Origin: Neoceratodus forsteri
Lineage: Eukaryota > Chordata > Ceratodontiformes > Ceratodontidae
Length of the DNA stretch: 64,000 nucleotides
Direction: 5' to 3'
Assembly (NCBI GenBank): GCA_016271365.2
Contig: JADMNL010000023.1
Location: 605,526,501-605,590,500 of the forward strand
Part shown: in pieces, positions 11,255 to 22,224 of the stretch
Position numbering within the stretch: position 1 is the stretch's first letter
How the letters are laid out: the number at the start of each line of letters is the position of its first letter
The notes under the pieces: generated by a model
Seen by the model: only the letters and a program-made list of their open reading frames with translations
Database searches by the model: none
Told to the model about the DNA's origin: nothing
Program-made: the position numbers and the translations under genes

Positions 11255-12033
11255 GGCAAGGCCTCTAGAATTCTGCGGCTGCAGAATTTTACGCAGAACT
11301 TGAATTCATCAGAGAACTTCATGGTGCCGCAGAATTCACTCTTCTTTGGTGATTTTTATTAATATTTTCTGTTTATACATAGAATCTGGTTCCTTCCCAC
11401 TTTTTATATCCAAAACCCCCCTATATGTTCAGAATGTGTTGTTATCATTGCTATAACATCATACATTAGCTAATGAAATGGCTGCATTCTGCAACAGAAA
11501 TGAACAGTCACTTATCTACCACAGCTCCCACTGCCAAAGACGGTGGCACAGCATATCATGCATGGTGATATTTGCTCAACCTGTACTACAGCCTAATACA
11601 ATTTTCAGTCTTATACTGTTGCACTAGGGCCAACTTAAACAAAACACTGTCAATAGTACAGACCTGTTAAGTCCATACCTCACTTTGTACAAACCTATTT
11701 GTGCCTTTAAGGTATAGAGACACTATCTGAAATGAATAACTGCTAAAATGAATTTAACTGTCTACATTTTTAAGAAAAATAAAGAAATTATGCCCAGAAA
11801 AGTGAAATATAATAATGTGTAGACCTGTTAAAAGAACAGACCTGTTAAATAAATAATTGCACTGTACGCATTTTTGCCAGGGTTATTGATTGCATATTGT
11901 CATTGGTTGATATAATCACCTAAAAGTTATTGAGAAATGTTGTATGCAGGGACAGCTGTTGGGCCAGAGGGTAGCATGCTGTGTTTTCATGCCGACTTGT
12001 ATAAATGAGGATGCAAGTTCATGGAAATTAAAA

Positions 12034-12122
<89 letters not shown>

Positions 12123-12572
12123 TATTTGTATGTATGTTACAGATTGCATATAAATATATAAGTGATACACAGTGGGAACCTCATGACTGGTGTAGAAAGC
12201 ACATTCAAATATATAAGTGATAAACAGTGGAAACCTCATTAGTGGGATAGATAGCATGCATATAGAAATACCTTATTTACCACACAAGATCCCCTCTGCA
12301 TATGTCATTTATACAGCAGGCTAGGACCTTAAGGGAGAGACATCTGTTTTGCTTTTTTAGGCATAAAATTATTTTTATAAGTCTGTTATCCTGATTGTTA
12401 TAACCACTGCCATGAAAGTGAAGTCAGGATGACAAGCTGACACTATGATGTGGTAGTTTGTTAGTGCTGCAGAACTTCGCCAGAATTTACAAACCACGCC
12501 GCGAGCGTCTGCGGCAAATGGTAGTCTTGCTCAAGAGAACTGGTTCCACTTCACGCAGAAAAGTAGGGCCCT
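11255..12572. mobile_element. DNA-transposon-like insertion with target-site duplication
   Basis: The same bases GGTCGAG occur immediately outside both ends (11248-11254 and 12573-12579). Removing the insert plus one copy restores the RT reading frame SNTR-PILVG. The ends are loosely inverted: left GGCAAGGCCTCTAG, right end complement AGGGCCCTAC. A target duplication of 6-8 bp and a (C)AGGGCC-like terminus would fit a hAT-like non-autonomous element, but the inverted repeats are weak. No transposase is visible inside. The interior is AT-rich and contains a microsatellite and a short tandem duplication (about 12151-12262, roughly 57 bp period). Confidence 0.7.
12037..12119. repeat. (TA)n and (CA)n microsatellites
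   Basis: A TA run from about 12037 passes into CA repeats ending at 12119. It lies within the 11255-12572 insertion. Open frames with IYIYIY or CVCVCV runs across it are artefacts. Confidence 0.95.
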
Positions 12573-12579
12573 GGTCGAG

Positions 12580-13562
12580 TGTTAGAAAGGGTGTCCCGAT
12601 TTGTACTTGCTGCATCCTGTTTTGGAGGTAGGAATGGGAACCAGTTTATGGCCTGATTTACGAGGCCGAAGGAGCGCAATTTGTCTAACAGTAGAGGGTG
12701 GGAGACTGAATCAAAGGTTTTGGCTAGGTCAATAAAAATGGCAGTAGTTGTGTGCCCTGCATCCATGGCGGAGAATATGGAGTCGGTGATTCGTAGTAAG
12801 GCGGTGGTGGTGGAATGAGATTTTCTGAATCCTGATTGATAAGGGGAGAGGGAGCTGTTTGTAGAGAGAAAAGGGGACAGTTTTGATAGCATGAGGGATT
12901 CTTGGATTTTGGCAAGGGAGGGGAGGAGAGAGGTGGATCTATAATTTCCAGGGAGGGAGGGGTCACCACCTTCAAGGAGAAGTAGGATTTTGGCGAGTTT
13001 CCAGGCGGAGGGGACGGTGGCTGTGTCGACGAGATTTAGTATGTGGATAATAGGAGTGACTATGGCAGCTGTGGAGATGCTGAGCAGACTGGGATGCAAG
13101 CCGTCTGGGCTAGATTTTGACAGGTTTAGGGAGGTGAGAGAAGTGTAAACTTCCAGGGGTGTGAAAGGGGGAAAGTGGAAACCGTGGTGAGAAGGTGGGG
13201 TATTTTTTGAGAAGGTGGGGGGAATGAATCAGGCTTGGTGCAGGAGATGAAGAACGATTTGAAGAGTTCGGATACAATGGCCGGGTCGGAGGCTATATTA
13301 CCGTCAATGTTTAGGCTAGGGCTGGCTTGCTTTGTGCATGGATTGATAAGAGAGTTTATCACCTTCCAGAAAGATGCCAGGGAGGCTTGGTGAGCGGTGA
13401 GTTGGGCCTTGAAATACTGGGCTTTTGATAGTCGAATAGCTTTTGTGCAGTTGTTTCTAAGAGTTTTGTAAGAGAGCAGGTCGCTGGTAGCTAAAGAGCT
13501 TTTGTAACGCCTCCAGGCCTTATCTCTGACACGCCCCAGGGAGATTAGGTCGGCTGTGATCC
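12580..13562 (-). pseudogene. LINE linker and RT fingers/palm
   Basis: The reverse strand from about 13562 reads PWITADLISLGRVRDKAWRR and a basic KAIRLSKAQYFKAQL linker, then FWKVINSLINP at about 13370. After one frame change, RT motifs follow: VPSAWKLAKILLLLEGGD, NYRSTSLLPSLAKI, SPYQSGFRKSHSTTTALL and AIFIDLAKTFDSVSHPLLLDKL. Canonical spellings are NYRPISLLP and F-DLAKAFDSVxH, so one active-site-region residue has changed (A to T). The frame reaches RDTLSNTR at 12580, exactly where the DNA element is inserted. Upstream and downstream halves belong to one ORF2. Confidence 0.75.
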
Positions 13563-13927
13563 AGGGGTGGTGGTATTTCCTAACTCGGGCTTTCCTGAGG
13601 GGTGCGTGGTGGTCCCATACACTTAGGAAGATGCTGCAGAAGTGGGAGAGGGCAGTGTCGATGTCATGTGAGGCAAGGACCGGGAGCCAGTCTGTGCTTG
13701 ACAGGTCGTGTAGAAGGGGGGATTTGTCAAGGAGGTGTAGGGGTGGGTAGCAATGAATTTGGGGCCAGAGTGAAGTGAATGGATTTTACAAATACAATAG
13801 GTTATACAGTGGTCACTAAGGACGTCAGAAAGGATATCTGAGGCAGTGATCCTATGGGGGTGGGAGGTTAGAATCCACTCGAGTGGTGTGTTTTGTGATC
13901 GGTGATTTAGATGGGTGGGTTCCTGGA

Positions 13928-14641
13928 TTAACTGAGTGGATTTGGAGCTTCAGTCCTCAGGGCTGATGGTTTTGTGGATGAGGAGAGCCAGTTTAGGTTG
14001 AAATCACCTAATAGAATGAGTTTGCCATTTGAGGAGGTTGAAGAGATGGAGGAAATGGCTGAGATGAGGGAGTTAGGTGAGGGTTTTGGAGGGGTATATA
14101 GAACACCAATATAAAGAGGGGTGGATGAGGGGAAGGATAGGTGAGCTACTAAGGATTCATGGGAGGATGGGCGTGATTCTTTGAAAATTACCGAGCACTT
14201 AATGGAGTATCTGATATACAGTGCTACCCCCCCGCCACGCTTTCCACGGTCTTGGCGGAACAGGATATAGTTAGGTATGGTGAGTGAAAGGTTGGAGATT
14301 TTTCCTGAGAGCCAAGTTTCTGTGATACAAAGTATGTCTGGATTGTACTGTGCTGACCAGACAGAGAGGGTGTCTAGTTTGGGGAGGAGGCTTCTGACGT
14401 TTATGTGGAATATACGGAGGCCATTTGGGAACGAGTTTGGTGAGAAACTGATTTGGGGGACCGGTGACGCTGGGGGAAGATTTGTTGTAGTGGGGCCAGG
14501 GTTTGGATGTATATCACCTGCCAGGAGTAGGAGTAGCAGGGGTAAGAGGAGGTGAGTGTACTTTGTGCATCTGCTATTTGAGTGCCTTGTGGGTGGAGCT
14601 CGCAGGTTTAGGCACCGGAGAAGGGCCTCTAGGTTTAGCAT
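13928..14641 (-). pseudogene. LINE ORF2 N-terminus: 2A-like leader plus AP endonuclease
   Basis: This 237-residue open frame starts at a methionine at 14641. Residues 31-41 are almost all leucine, and GDIHPNPGP follows at 42-50. The endonuclease begins at about residue 75 with LRIFHINVRSLLPKLD, then DILCITETWL (103-111), RGGGVALYI (136-143) and the catalytic block LLGDFNLNW near residue 210. These are the Asn, Glu and Asp/Asn positions of the APE fold that nicks target DNA for target-primed reverse transcription. The frame ends soon after GDFNLNW, and the remaining endonuclease (VSDHCITY near 13820) lies in another frame, so this copy is broken. Many LINEs of this group place 2A at the same spot. 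Confidence 0.75.
14492..14554 (-). other. 2A-like ribosome-skipping motif with leucine-rich leader
   Basis: The encoded residues are a leucine-rich run followed by AGDIHPNPGP. The invariant NPGP and the preceding D-I match the D-(V/I)-E-x-N-P-G-P consensus except for His in place of Glu. In active 2A peptides the ribosome skips the Gly-Pro bond. Variants of this kind are known at the N-terminus of some non-LTR retrotransposons. Whether the His variant is active cannot be told from sequence. Confidence 0.65.
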
Positions 14642-14980
14642 GTGTGAGTGGAGCAGGGAAGGGTGAAAGGTTGGGGAGGGTTGATGGAGGGGAGGAAAGG
14701 GGACTTCTATGCAAGTAGTGGGAAGAAGGGTAGTGGATTTGAGTAGAGGTGATGTATCGGGAGGGTGGGGGTTACAGAGGGGAGGTTCGGGGAGTGGGGA
14801 GGGTGGGTGTAAGAAGAGCGATAGGGGGTGGAGAGGTCAGGAACGTGAGGGGGGTGAGAGCGAGAAGGCATCCAGGGGTGTAGAGCAAGAACAGTTAATA
14901 CTGAGAGTGACATGGTCAAATAGGGGTTTGTTTTTTGTTTTTGGTTTTATTTTTTTTTTTAAACTATACAGTGGCTTATA

Positions 14981-14983
<3 letters not shown>

Positions 14984-15023
<40 letters not shown>
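14984..15023. repeat. (TA)n microsatellite
   Basis: A pure TA run lying between the 5-prime end of the 2A-bearing LINE and a CR1 fragment. Confidence 0.95.
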
Positions 15024-15025
<2 letters not shown>

Positions 15026-15026
<1 letters not shown>

Positions 15027-15350
15027 TAAAAAGACAGGGTCCCAAGACAGAACCCTGGGGTATCCTACTAGTCACTCTGACATGGTCAGAATAGTCCCCT
15101 TTTATATAAACCCTCTGGCTTCTTTCATTTAACCATGTCTCTACCCACTGAGAGACCCAGACAGGGAAACCTAAGTCCATTAAGGCCATTACCAACTCCT
15201 CGTGGGGAACTTTGTCAAACGCTTTTGCAAAATCAAGGAAAATAATGTCTACAGAATTACCCATGTCCATGGATTTGCTAACCTTATTATAAAATTCCAG
15301 AAGGTTGGTTTGACATGATCTCCCATTAGTAAACCCATTTATACCCCTGG
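15026..15350 (-). mobile_element. CR1-like RT fragment
   Basis: The reverse strand encodes FTNGRSCQTNLLEFYNKVSK, IIFLDFAKAFDKVPHEELV, WLNERSQRVYIKGDYS and IPQGSVLGPCLFNVY in one open frame. These are the consecutive RT palm motifs of a CR1-group LINE, with LDFAKAFDKVPH supplying the first catalytic Asp. It stops at the TA microsatellite before the FADD motif and meets an unrelated LINE piece at 15350. Confidence 0.8.
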
Positions 15351-15597
15351 AATATGGATGGAACCTGGTTAATAAAAAGAGAAAATAATAAGGGGGCCCA
15401 AAATAGACCCCTGTGGAACTCCACACACAGTGGAACATGCATCAGAGGAAACAGACCCAATAGAAACATATTGGGACCGGTCCTGCAAAAAATCCCCTAA
15501 CAAAACAACTGCTGAATTGGACAATCCCAAATCCAATAACTTCTGACAAAGTAAAAGAAATGATCAATCAAATCGAATGCCTTGCTGAAGGTCTTGT
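15351..15597 (-). mobile_element. Rex1/L2-like RT fragment
   Basis: The reverse strand gives KAFDLIDHFF, then LLDLGLSNSAVVLLGDFLQD, RSQYVSIGSVSSDACST and VCGVPQGSILGPL in adjacent frames. This is the palm region of a LINE related to, but distinct from, CR1. It may be the same group as the element at 7975-8987, which preserves the next part of RT. It is wedged between two CR1 pieces. Confidence 0.65.
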
Positions 15598-18500
15598 TAC
15601 ATTGGTTGGTTAGTTTAAGGGAGTCACTGATGATGGCTCCTTGGTTCCTTTCCTCTGATGCTATGTTCAGCTGGACCCCTTCCATCCAATACTCTATTCT
15701 GGGGGTTTTGTTCCATAAGTATATCACTTTGCACTTCCTGGCAATGAATTTCAGTTGCCAGACTTTGAACCAGTTTGCCAGCCTTTTCAGCTCTCTCTGC
15801 AATTCCCTTATCTCCTCCACATTGTCAACTCTACCACAGAGTTTAGTGTCATCTGAAAATAGACACACCCTGCCCTGGATTCCCTCTCCTATGTAGCTAA
15901 TGATCATATTGAAGAGGACTGGGCCCTGGACAGATTCTTGCATACTCCCCTGGAGACATCTCTTATTTATTTTATTTATTTATTTCTAAGAATCAGTTTA
16001 CAACCTTTGAGCCAGAGGCTCGTTTCCAAAGGTACTTCGTCACATAAAGACATACATTGTGTTTTTGGTTACATAGCAAAGATTTGCAAAACAATAGGCG
16101 TTCAACAGAGGCGCCACGTCACACTGTGGTCAGACAAATACAATTGGGTACAGGGTACATGTAATTGATAACAGGTGTTACACAAGTTGGCATCAAGTGA
16201 GCAATCTGGTTGGTAGACACTGGGACAGCTGGCACTGGCCAGGTTAAACATAGGCACGGTGTACAGGAAGTGGTGGAGGGATGGTCACGTGAGGAGCGCC
16301 TGGGGGCATTGTCAAGAGAAGCAGAGGTGGAGGCTATGTTCAGAGACAGGAGCAGTTAGGAGTGCTGAAGATGTGGTTCCAAGGGTGGTTTGAACTTGGA
16401 GATGGTGGTGGCATTGGCTATGGGGGCAGGAGAGAGTTAAACCAGGTTGGGGCTCTATAGCAGAAGGACCTCTGGCAATGGCTGGTTCTTGATCTGGGGA
16501 CCTTTAGAGTGGTCTTGTAGGAAGACCGTGTTGCAATAGTGGAGGGCTCTGGTGGATGGATGCCATTACCCCAGGGGAGAGCCGAGTAGGGTTTTTTGTG
16601 AGGAGACAGGTTTGATATTGGAGCCGCTCATCCAGGGTAAGCAGGTTAGCCTCGACATACAGCTGACAGGTGTGTGTGAGCCTGGGGGCACCAGTAATCA
16701 ATCTGCAGGCTTTATTCAGGGTTAGGTGAATTTTGTTGAGTGCAGTGGTGTCGGCAGCACCATATACTGGTAGACCATAGTCTACAAGGGACAGAACGGA
16801 TGATGTAACAGCTAGCCGGAGAGCATTTGGGGGAAGGCAGGTTCTATCCACTGATCTGACCCCATTCACCACAATTCTCTGCTGCCTCCCCTTCAACCAA
16901 CTCCCTACCCACTTTATTGTTTCCTTAGCTGTACCCAGATCCCTAATTTTCTTCAGCAGCCTTTGGTGTGGCACCAAGTGGAATGCCTTACCGAAGTCGG
17001 AGTACAGTAAGCCTACTGTGGGCCCGTTGTCAGCTACCCTGGTTACCCAGTCAAAAAATACTATAAGGCTGGTCTGAAAAGACCTCACTGCCATGAACCA
17101 TGCTGCTTACTATTCTGAAGCCCTTTAGTCTCCAGGTATTCCACTAGGTCCTGTTTGATTAGTGTCTCTGTTAGTTTCTCTGCCACAGTGGTAAGGCTGA
17201 TGGGTGAATAGTTTCCGAGTGGCTCCTTGCCCCCTCCCTTGTGTAGTGGAACTATGTCCACCATCCTCCATTCCTTGGGAACCACCCCTTGCTGCAAAGA
17301 GCTATTGAATAGCCCTGCCACAGTTCAGCTAACACTGATGACAGTTCCTTTAGTACCCTCAGATGCATCTCAGCCAGCCCCAGGGCCTTGTTTACCATTC
17401 ATGGCTGCTAACCTTTTTCTGTCTCTTTCACTAACATAACTTCTGCTGCCTCATTTCTGGGACCCCTCTATCAGCCACCTTTATGCTAATCTCTGGCAAT
17501 GGCCAACTGTTCTCCATAGTAATATTGAGCAGAAGTAGTCATTCAGCACGGTTGCTTTCTGCCCATCTTCCTTTGTTACCTTTCCACCCCTTAAAGCCTG
17601 AAAATCCTCCCTCCTTTCTTTTTCTGTTATACAGTATTTCTATAAAACTGTTTTTCACTTCCCTGAAGCCCCTCTATAATACGCAATTCTGTGTCTGCCT
17701 TTGTTATCTTGACTGCCTTGTTGGCCTCTAGTTTTTTCCTGCTACTTGTCTTATTTCTCATCCCCCTGTTTTTCTTCGTGCCTTATAAAGGCCTTCTTTT
17801 TGGCACTCACTGCCTATCTGACCTTTTCAGAGAACCAAACTAGTCTCATTATACTTATTTCTCTTGATAACTGTTCTTGTGCATGTATTTATTGCCTCAA
17901 GAACTGCTCCTTTTATGACCCCCCATTGGTACTCTACTCCCCTGATGCTCTGTACCCTAGCTAACCTGTCCTCATTCCCTCATTTGGTTGAAATCTGCCC
18001 TTCTGAAGTCCAGCACCTCAGCCTTACATGAGGGCTTAATGGTGTCCATGGTCAACTTGAACTGTATAGTATTGTGTTTGCTGGACCCCAGTGACTCCCC
18101 AACCCATTCACTATCTACTCTTTTGAGCTGGCGAGTGCCACATCAAGAATGGTTGATTGTCTAATGGGTTAGCTGATCTGCTGCACCAGCATGTGGTCCT
18201 GCAAAGTATTAAATAGGGCCTGTCTTCTGGTGCTTCTGGATGCTGGGATGGCCCAGTCATTATCTGGCAGATCAAGATCTCCTACTATTACAACCTCCCC
18301 TTTTGCTGCCTCCATTTCTATTTCTGCTCCTACTTTAGTTCCTTTTTTCTCTCATCTACCTCCTCTGGTGGCCTGTAAACCACATCTAAGAGAAGTTTTC
18401 TACATGATGACTCTGTAAACTGTACCCACTGTGATTCTATTTCCCCTTTCCCTACACTGGATGCATCCTCTACTACCCCTATTCCTTCCATGATGTAAAT

Positions 18501-18605
18501 GGCTACCCCACACCTCTCTACCTATCCCTCTATCATGTCTATATAAGGTGTATCTATGGATTGCCACATCCCAGTCATTTTTATTCACCCAAATAGAACC
18601 CCCAT
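15598..18605 (-). mobile_element. Degenerate CR1 LINE (endonuclease to RT), split by another LINE
   Basis: Reverse-strand blocks in order: endonuclease NKNDWDVAIHRYTLYRHDR (18588-18530); the RT entry VPKEWRMVDIVPLHKGGGK and NYSPISLTTVAEKL (17285-17160); SFQTSLIVFFDWVTRVAD, YSDFGKAFHLVPHQRLL and WLKGRQQRIVVNGVRS (17085-16855). After the inserted LINE come GPVLFNMIISYIGEGIQG, VCLFSDDTKLCGRVD (FSDD in place of FADD), LQRELKRLANW and WQLKFIARKCKVIYL (15920-15720). The region between 17330 and 18390 is too decayed to read cleanly, but remnants of the endonuclease-RT linker are plausible. Loss of the FADD first Asp context and multiple stops make it dead. Confidence 0.75.
15960..16850 (-). mobile_element. 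5-prime-truncated LINE inserted in CR1
   Basis: This piece interrupts the CR1 between its NGVRS and GPVLFN motifs. The reverse strand encodes an RT C-terminus: LAVTSSVLSLVDYGLPVYGAAD, LNKIHLTLNKACRLITGAPR, HTCQLYVEANLLTLDERLQYQ, then decays. The 3-prime end near 15960-16050 holds a GAGCCTCTGGCTC hairpin, AAAGGTTGTAAACTGATTC, and a tail of repeated TAAA units. The same tail recurs at 36016-36130. The exact clade is not clear to me. Confidence 0.7.
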
Positions 18606-18607
18606 GC

Positions 18608-18705
18608 CAAATTGTTTTTTTTATTTTATTTTAGTCTTTGATAACTGGGTGAGGCCCACTAGGCACAAGTGCCTGTTTTCAGGGGTGACCTGGGTACTGA
18701 TAGAA
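18608..18705 (-). mobile_element. SINE tail (reverse copy of the tRNA-CORE SINE 3-prime end)
   Basis: The reverse complement of this segment contains CCAGGTCACCCCTGAAAACA, GGCACTTGTGCCTAGTGGGC and CACCCAGTTATCAAAGACTA, then AAAATAAAATAAAA. This matches the last third of the SINE at 1617-1850 closely. Only the tail is clear. If a head was present it has decayed beyond my recognition. Confidence 0.7.
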
Positions 18706-19280
18706 TGCTCTGTTGGCATTGGGAGGAGTGCATGCATTGCCGGCCTTGCCAGGGATCGTGGCTTGGACAGCATGAGGGATTGAAGCGCCAATTGGCGTGA
18801 GGGTAAATGGTTAGGGGAGTTGGAAAGGAATCATCGAGGAGTAAGGAGCAAGAAGTGCCAACTCAAAGGCCTGAGGGAGGGTCTCCAGTCAGGGCTGGGA
18901 AGGCCCAGGCCTGGTGTGGGAAGATTGCCTCCTGGCCTCCCAATATCCATGCCACATGCCATCATAGGTGAAGGGTGGAAGCCTGCAGCCAGAAAAGGTA
19001 GAGAGAATGGCTGGTCTGGAGCCCACTCAGCCCCATTTTGGGACTGTGAATCATGAGGTGGCTGCCATGAACAGGGATCGAGGTCATGGTGGCAGTGACT
19101 CATTGGATGGGCCGTTATGGCAGCATGGCCCTCTTTCCCTCTGTGTCCACCTCAAGAAGTGCTGGGAGACTGTTTGGACATTTCCTAGAAGGTAGTTTTT
19201 GGGGCAGCCATCCTGTGCAAACTCTTCCTGAGGATCGGCGGGTGGCCTGCTTCCTGTGAGAAAGGACTTCGCCCTGGGAG
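18706..19280. other. Unassigned GC-richer sequence
   Basis: About 570 bp with several open frames on both strands and higher GC than its surroundings. I recognise no domain. It lies just outside the 3-prime end of the reverse L2 LINE and beside a SINE tail, so it may be part of an unrecognised repeat. Confidence 0.35.
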
Positions 19281-19565
19281 TAATCAATCAATCAATCAAA
19301 ATGTATTTTTAAAGCGCTTTTCAGCAAACCAAAGTGCTTAACAATATAGAAACAAATCAAATAAAGTATAAAATAACAGGCAGCAATCACAGAACTCAAA
19401 CAGTATCCACAAATCCCCTTTCAAATAAATAAGTTTTTAATACAGATTTAAAAGTCTCAGTGGACAGGCACTCTCTAATCCGACAAGGTAGAGAGTTCCA
19501 CAGGGTCTGGGCTACGAAAGAAAAAGCCCTAGCACCTGATGTCAGCAAACAGATCCTGGGACCCT

Positions 19566-20964
19566 CTAGCAATCCCTCATCGGTGGAGCAGAGGGGGCGG
19601 AAGGGCAGTAGGGCTGAAGGAGGTCTTGCAAATAACCTGGTCCCTGTCCATGTAGGGGCTTATAGGTCAGCAACGTGACCTTAAAGGTGATCCTCCATTG
19701 CACCGACAGCCAGTGCAGCTCACGCAGCACAGGTGTGATGTGGCTAGTTCTTGACAACCCTGTCAACAACCTGGCTGCAGTGTTCTGATTCAGCTGCAGG
19801 TGACAGAGATTCACCCCCGGTAACCCTAGGTATAGAGCATTGCAGTAATCCAGATGAGAGGACACTAAGGCGTGAACCAATGTAGGGAGGTCCTCAGGTG
19901 GAACAAGGTGTTTTACTTGGGCGATGTTCCTCAGATGATAAAATGAGGATTTGACAACTGCTGACATCTGCACTTTTAGCGTCAGTTCGCTATCAAGCAC
20001 AATGCCCAGATTCTGCACCCGTTCAGAAGGTCTCAACTGGTTACCCCCTAGCACAAGGCCAGATGTTTGTCTGGGAGTCAACTTCACTACCTGCTGACCT
20101 GGATCCACCACCAACACCTCAGTCTTGTCCGGATTCAGTCTCAACCAGTTAGCACTCATCCAGTCTTGGATCTCGGTGAGGCAGTTATTAAAGACTGAGA
20201 TCGCACTATCCTGTTTGGGCACAAAGGACATGTAGAGCTGAGTATCATCTGCATAGCAGTGAAAACTCAGCCCATACTGCCTTATAATGTCTCCCAATGG
20301 CAGCATATACACTGTGAACAACATGGGGGACAGCATGGAACCCTGCGGCACCCCACAAGGCAGGTAGAAGGGAGCCAAGGAAAAATCCTGACACCACCCT
20401 CTGAGTCCTACATGTAAGGAAAGAATGGAACCACCTGAGGACTGTACCCAACAGTCCACAGAACAGCTGCAGGTGATCCAGCAACATCCCATGATCCACA
20501 GTGTCAAATGCTGCAGAGAGATCAAGGAGGACCACAATCTAATGATTCCTCTGATCCCTCGCTATTAGGAGATCATTAAGTACACAAACCAATGCCGTCT
20601 TGGTACTATGCCTCTTCCTGAAACCAGACTGGAGAGGATCGTAGACTTCATGGCTGGTAAGAAAATTCTCGAGCTGCAGCATGACCACCTTCTCAATAAC
20701 CTTACCCAAAAAGGGTAGGTTAGAGACCAGTCTGTAGTTCGCAAGACAGTCTGTGTCACAGGAAGATTTCCTGAACAGGGGTGTCACCATAGCTTCTTTC
20801 AGGAGGTCAGGAAACACCCCTTGATCCAGTGAGCACCAGACTATCTCAGCAAGGATTGGTCCAATGACATCCATACACCCCACAAGGAGGTGGATTTGAC
20901 CAGATTCCAAACTACAGTAAGTCGGTCGCAAGTTCTGAACAATCTTCTCAATATCCATGATCAT
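19566..20964 (-). pseudogene. L2 ORF2 reverse transcriptase
   Basis: The RT is split over overlapping frames. The first (20964-20539) has LVSNLPFLGKVIEKVV, DPLQSGFRKRHSTKTALV, then a stop. LLDLSAAFDTVDHGMLLDHL follows at about 20530 in another frame. The third (20537-19566) carries CGVPQGSMLSPMLFTVYMLP, the catalytic YADDTQLYMSF at 20255-20223 with both aspartates intact, SANWLRLNPDKTEVLVV, RVQNLGIVLDSELTLK, SSFYHLRNIAQV and ITPVLRELHWLSVQWRITFK. This is the full L2 RT motif series. Because the catalytic site survives, frameshifts rather than active-site loss inactivate this copy. Confidence 0.9.
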
Positions 20965-21012
20965 TGGCTGGTCAAAATCTGTCCAGACAGACTGAGTGCC
21001 TGTGCCCTCACA

Positions 21013-22224
21013 TCAACCACCGCCGTACTCGTTTGAATGAGTCAGGCAGATCTCCGACCTGATGGAGGACACCTTATCTGCAAAGAATTGAGCAAACTCT
21101 TCACACTTTAATTGTGAAAAGGCTCTCCGGCCCTGGAGACAGGCTGGATTGCACAGCCTGTCCACAGTCCAGAAGAGCTGATGTGGTCGATTCTTTGCAG
21201 CAGCAATCTTCCTGGACAGGAACTCTGCCTTCTTAATGGAGATTACCAATTGATAGTCCAAATAATGAGCTATCAGCCTAAGTCTGTCTTCCTCCCAGCC
21301 AGATTTCCGCCAGCACCGTTCCAACCTTCGCCCTACTCTCCTCAACCCCCTCAAAGTCCCATCGAACCAAGGGGACCGAGGCTGGAGAGGAAGTGGGCAA
21401 AATTGGACAGGAGCTATGGAATCCAGGGCCCTCAGTACCATACTATTATAATACCCTACTAGGTCTCCCGGTTCTAAGCATTCCAATGGCCTACTTGATA
21501 GGTCCAGCACTGCCATCAGACCCTCTGGGGTAACACCCATCAAAGGGCGGTACTGGACCATCTCCAAAGGGACAGGTCTCACAGGGGGAGCCTTGAAACT
21601 GAACCTTATAGAGTGATGGTCAGACCATCCAACTGGTTCCACCACCAAGTCAGCGGCCTCCATACCCAGGAGGAACACCAGATCCAGGGAGTGACCCTGA
21701 GAATGGGTTGCAGCGGTAACTACCTGTGCGAAGCCCAATGAGATCATCAGTTGGAGGAAGTTCTTACCAAAATGGGAGAGTTCATCATTGACCCAGGCAC
21801 TGAAAATCCCCAGGACCAACCACCTGGGGGATTCCACCTCCATGTCTGCCATGAAGTCTACAGCTTCCTGCAGGAAAACTTTCCCATCTTTGGGTGGATG
21901 GTAGATGAGAAGAATCCTGCTGCACACACCTGCTCCCATGATACTCTCGAAGGATCTGGTGGTCCCCACTGTGACCTCTTCAAGGCCAAGTTCCATCTTA
22001 AAACAAATGGCTACACCCCCGCCCCTATGATCCAATCTCGGGCAGTGTATCACTGAGTACCCAGCTGGAACCACTGACTCCAATACCGGACCAGCATTCT
22101 CATCCAGCCAGGCCTCGGTGACAAAAGCCTGATCAGATGTCTCAACAAGATCAGCAATAATTGCTGTCTTGTTTTTTATTGAAATCCCCCATTCTGAGGT
22201 CAGTGAAGTCAGTGTGAAGTGCAC
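21013..22224 (-). pseudogene. L2 ORF2 endonuclease and linker
   Basis: A 403-residue open frame. Residues 18-60 read KNKTAIIADLVETSDQAF and VTEAWLDENAGPVL, the endonuclease Asn/Glu region with V in place of I in ITEAW. RGGGVAICFK follows at about 67. The GDFN block has decayed to LVLGIFSAWVND (about 136-147), which has lost the catalytic Asp and Asn. SLDLVFLLG and GWSDHHSIRFSF (about 198-209) preserve the SDHH catalytic motif. From about 290 the linker reads PWFDGTLRGLRRVGRRLER, ending FAQFFADKVSSIRSEI. The L2 family uses this nuclease to nick target DNA. The loss at GDFN suggests this copy is inactive. Confidence 0.85.

Larger units (their letters stand above)
9942..14925 (-). mobile_element. 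Nearly complete LINE (L2/Rex1-like) with 2A-like leader, split by a DNA element
   Basis: Reading the reverse strand from about 14925, a short 5-prime region is followed by a hydrophobic leader with a 2A-like motif, an APE-type endonuclease, a linker, RT fingers and palm, a foreign insertion (11255-12572), the rest of RT, and the 3-prime UTR. The tail near 9960-10010 has a GAGCCTCGGCTC hairpin, then CCGGTCAACAATTT and an A/T-rich end. Without the insertion the element is about 3.66 kb. The reading frame joins smoothly across the insertion: SNTR on one side and PILVGVPQGS on the other. Decay is moderate, with a few frameshifts, so this is a younger copy than the L1-like element. Confidence 0.8.

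Noticed and set aside
11916..12257. Open frame with CVCVCV and IYIYIY runs
   Set aside because: Produced by the TA/CA microsatellite and a short tandem duplication.
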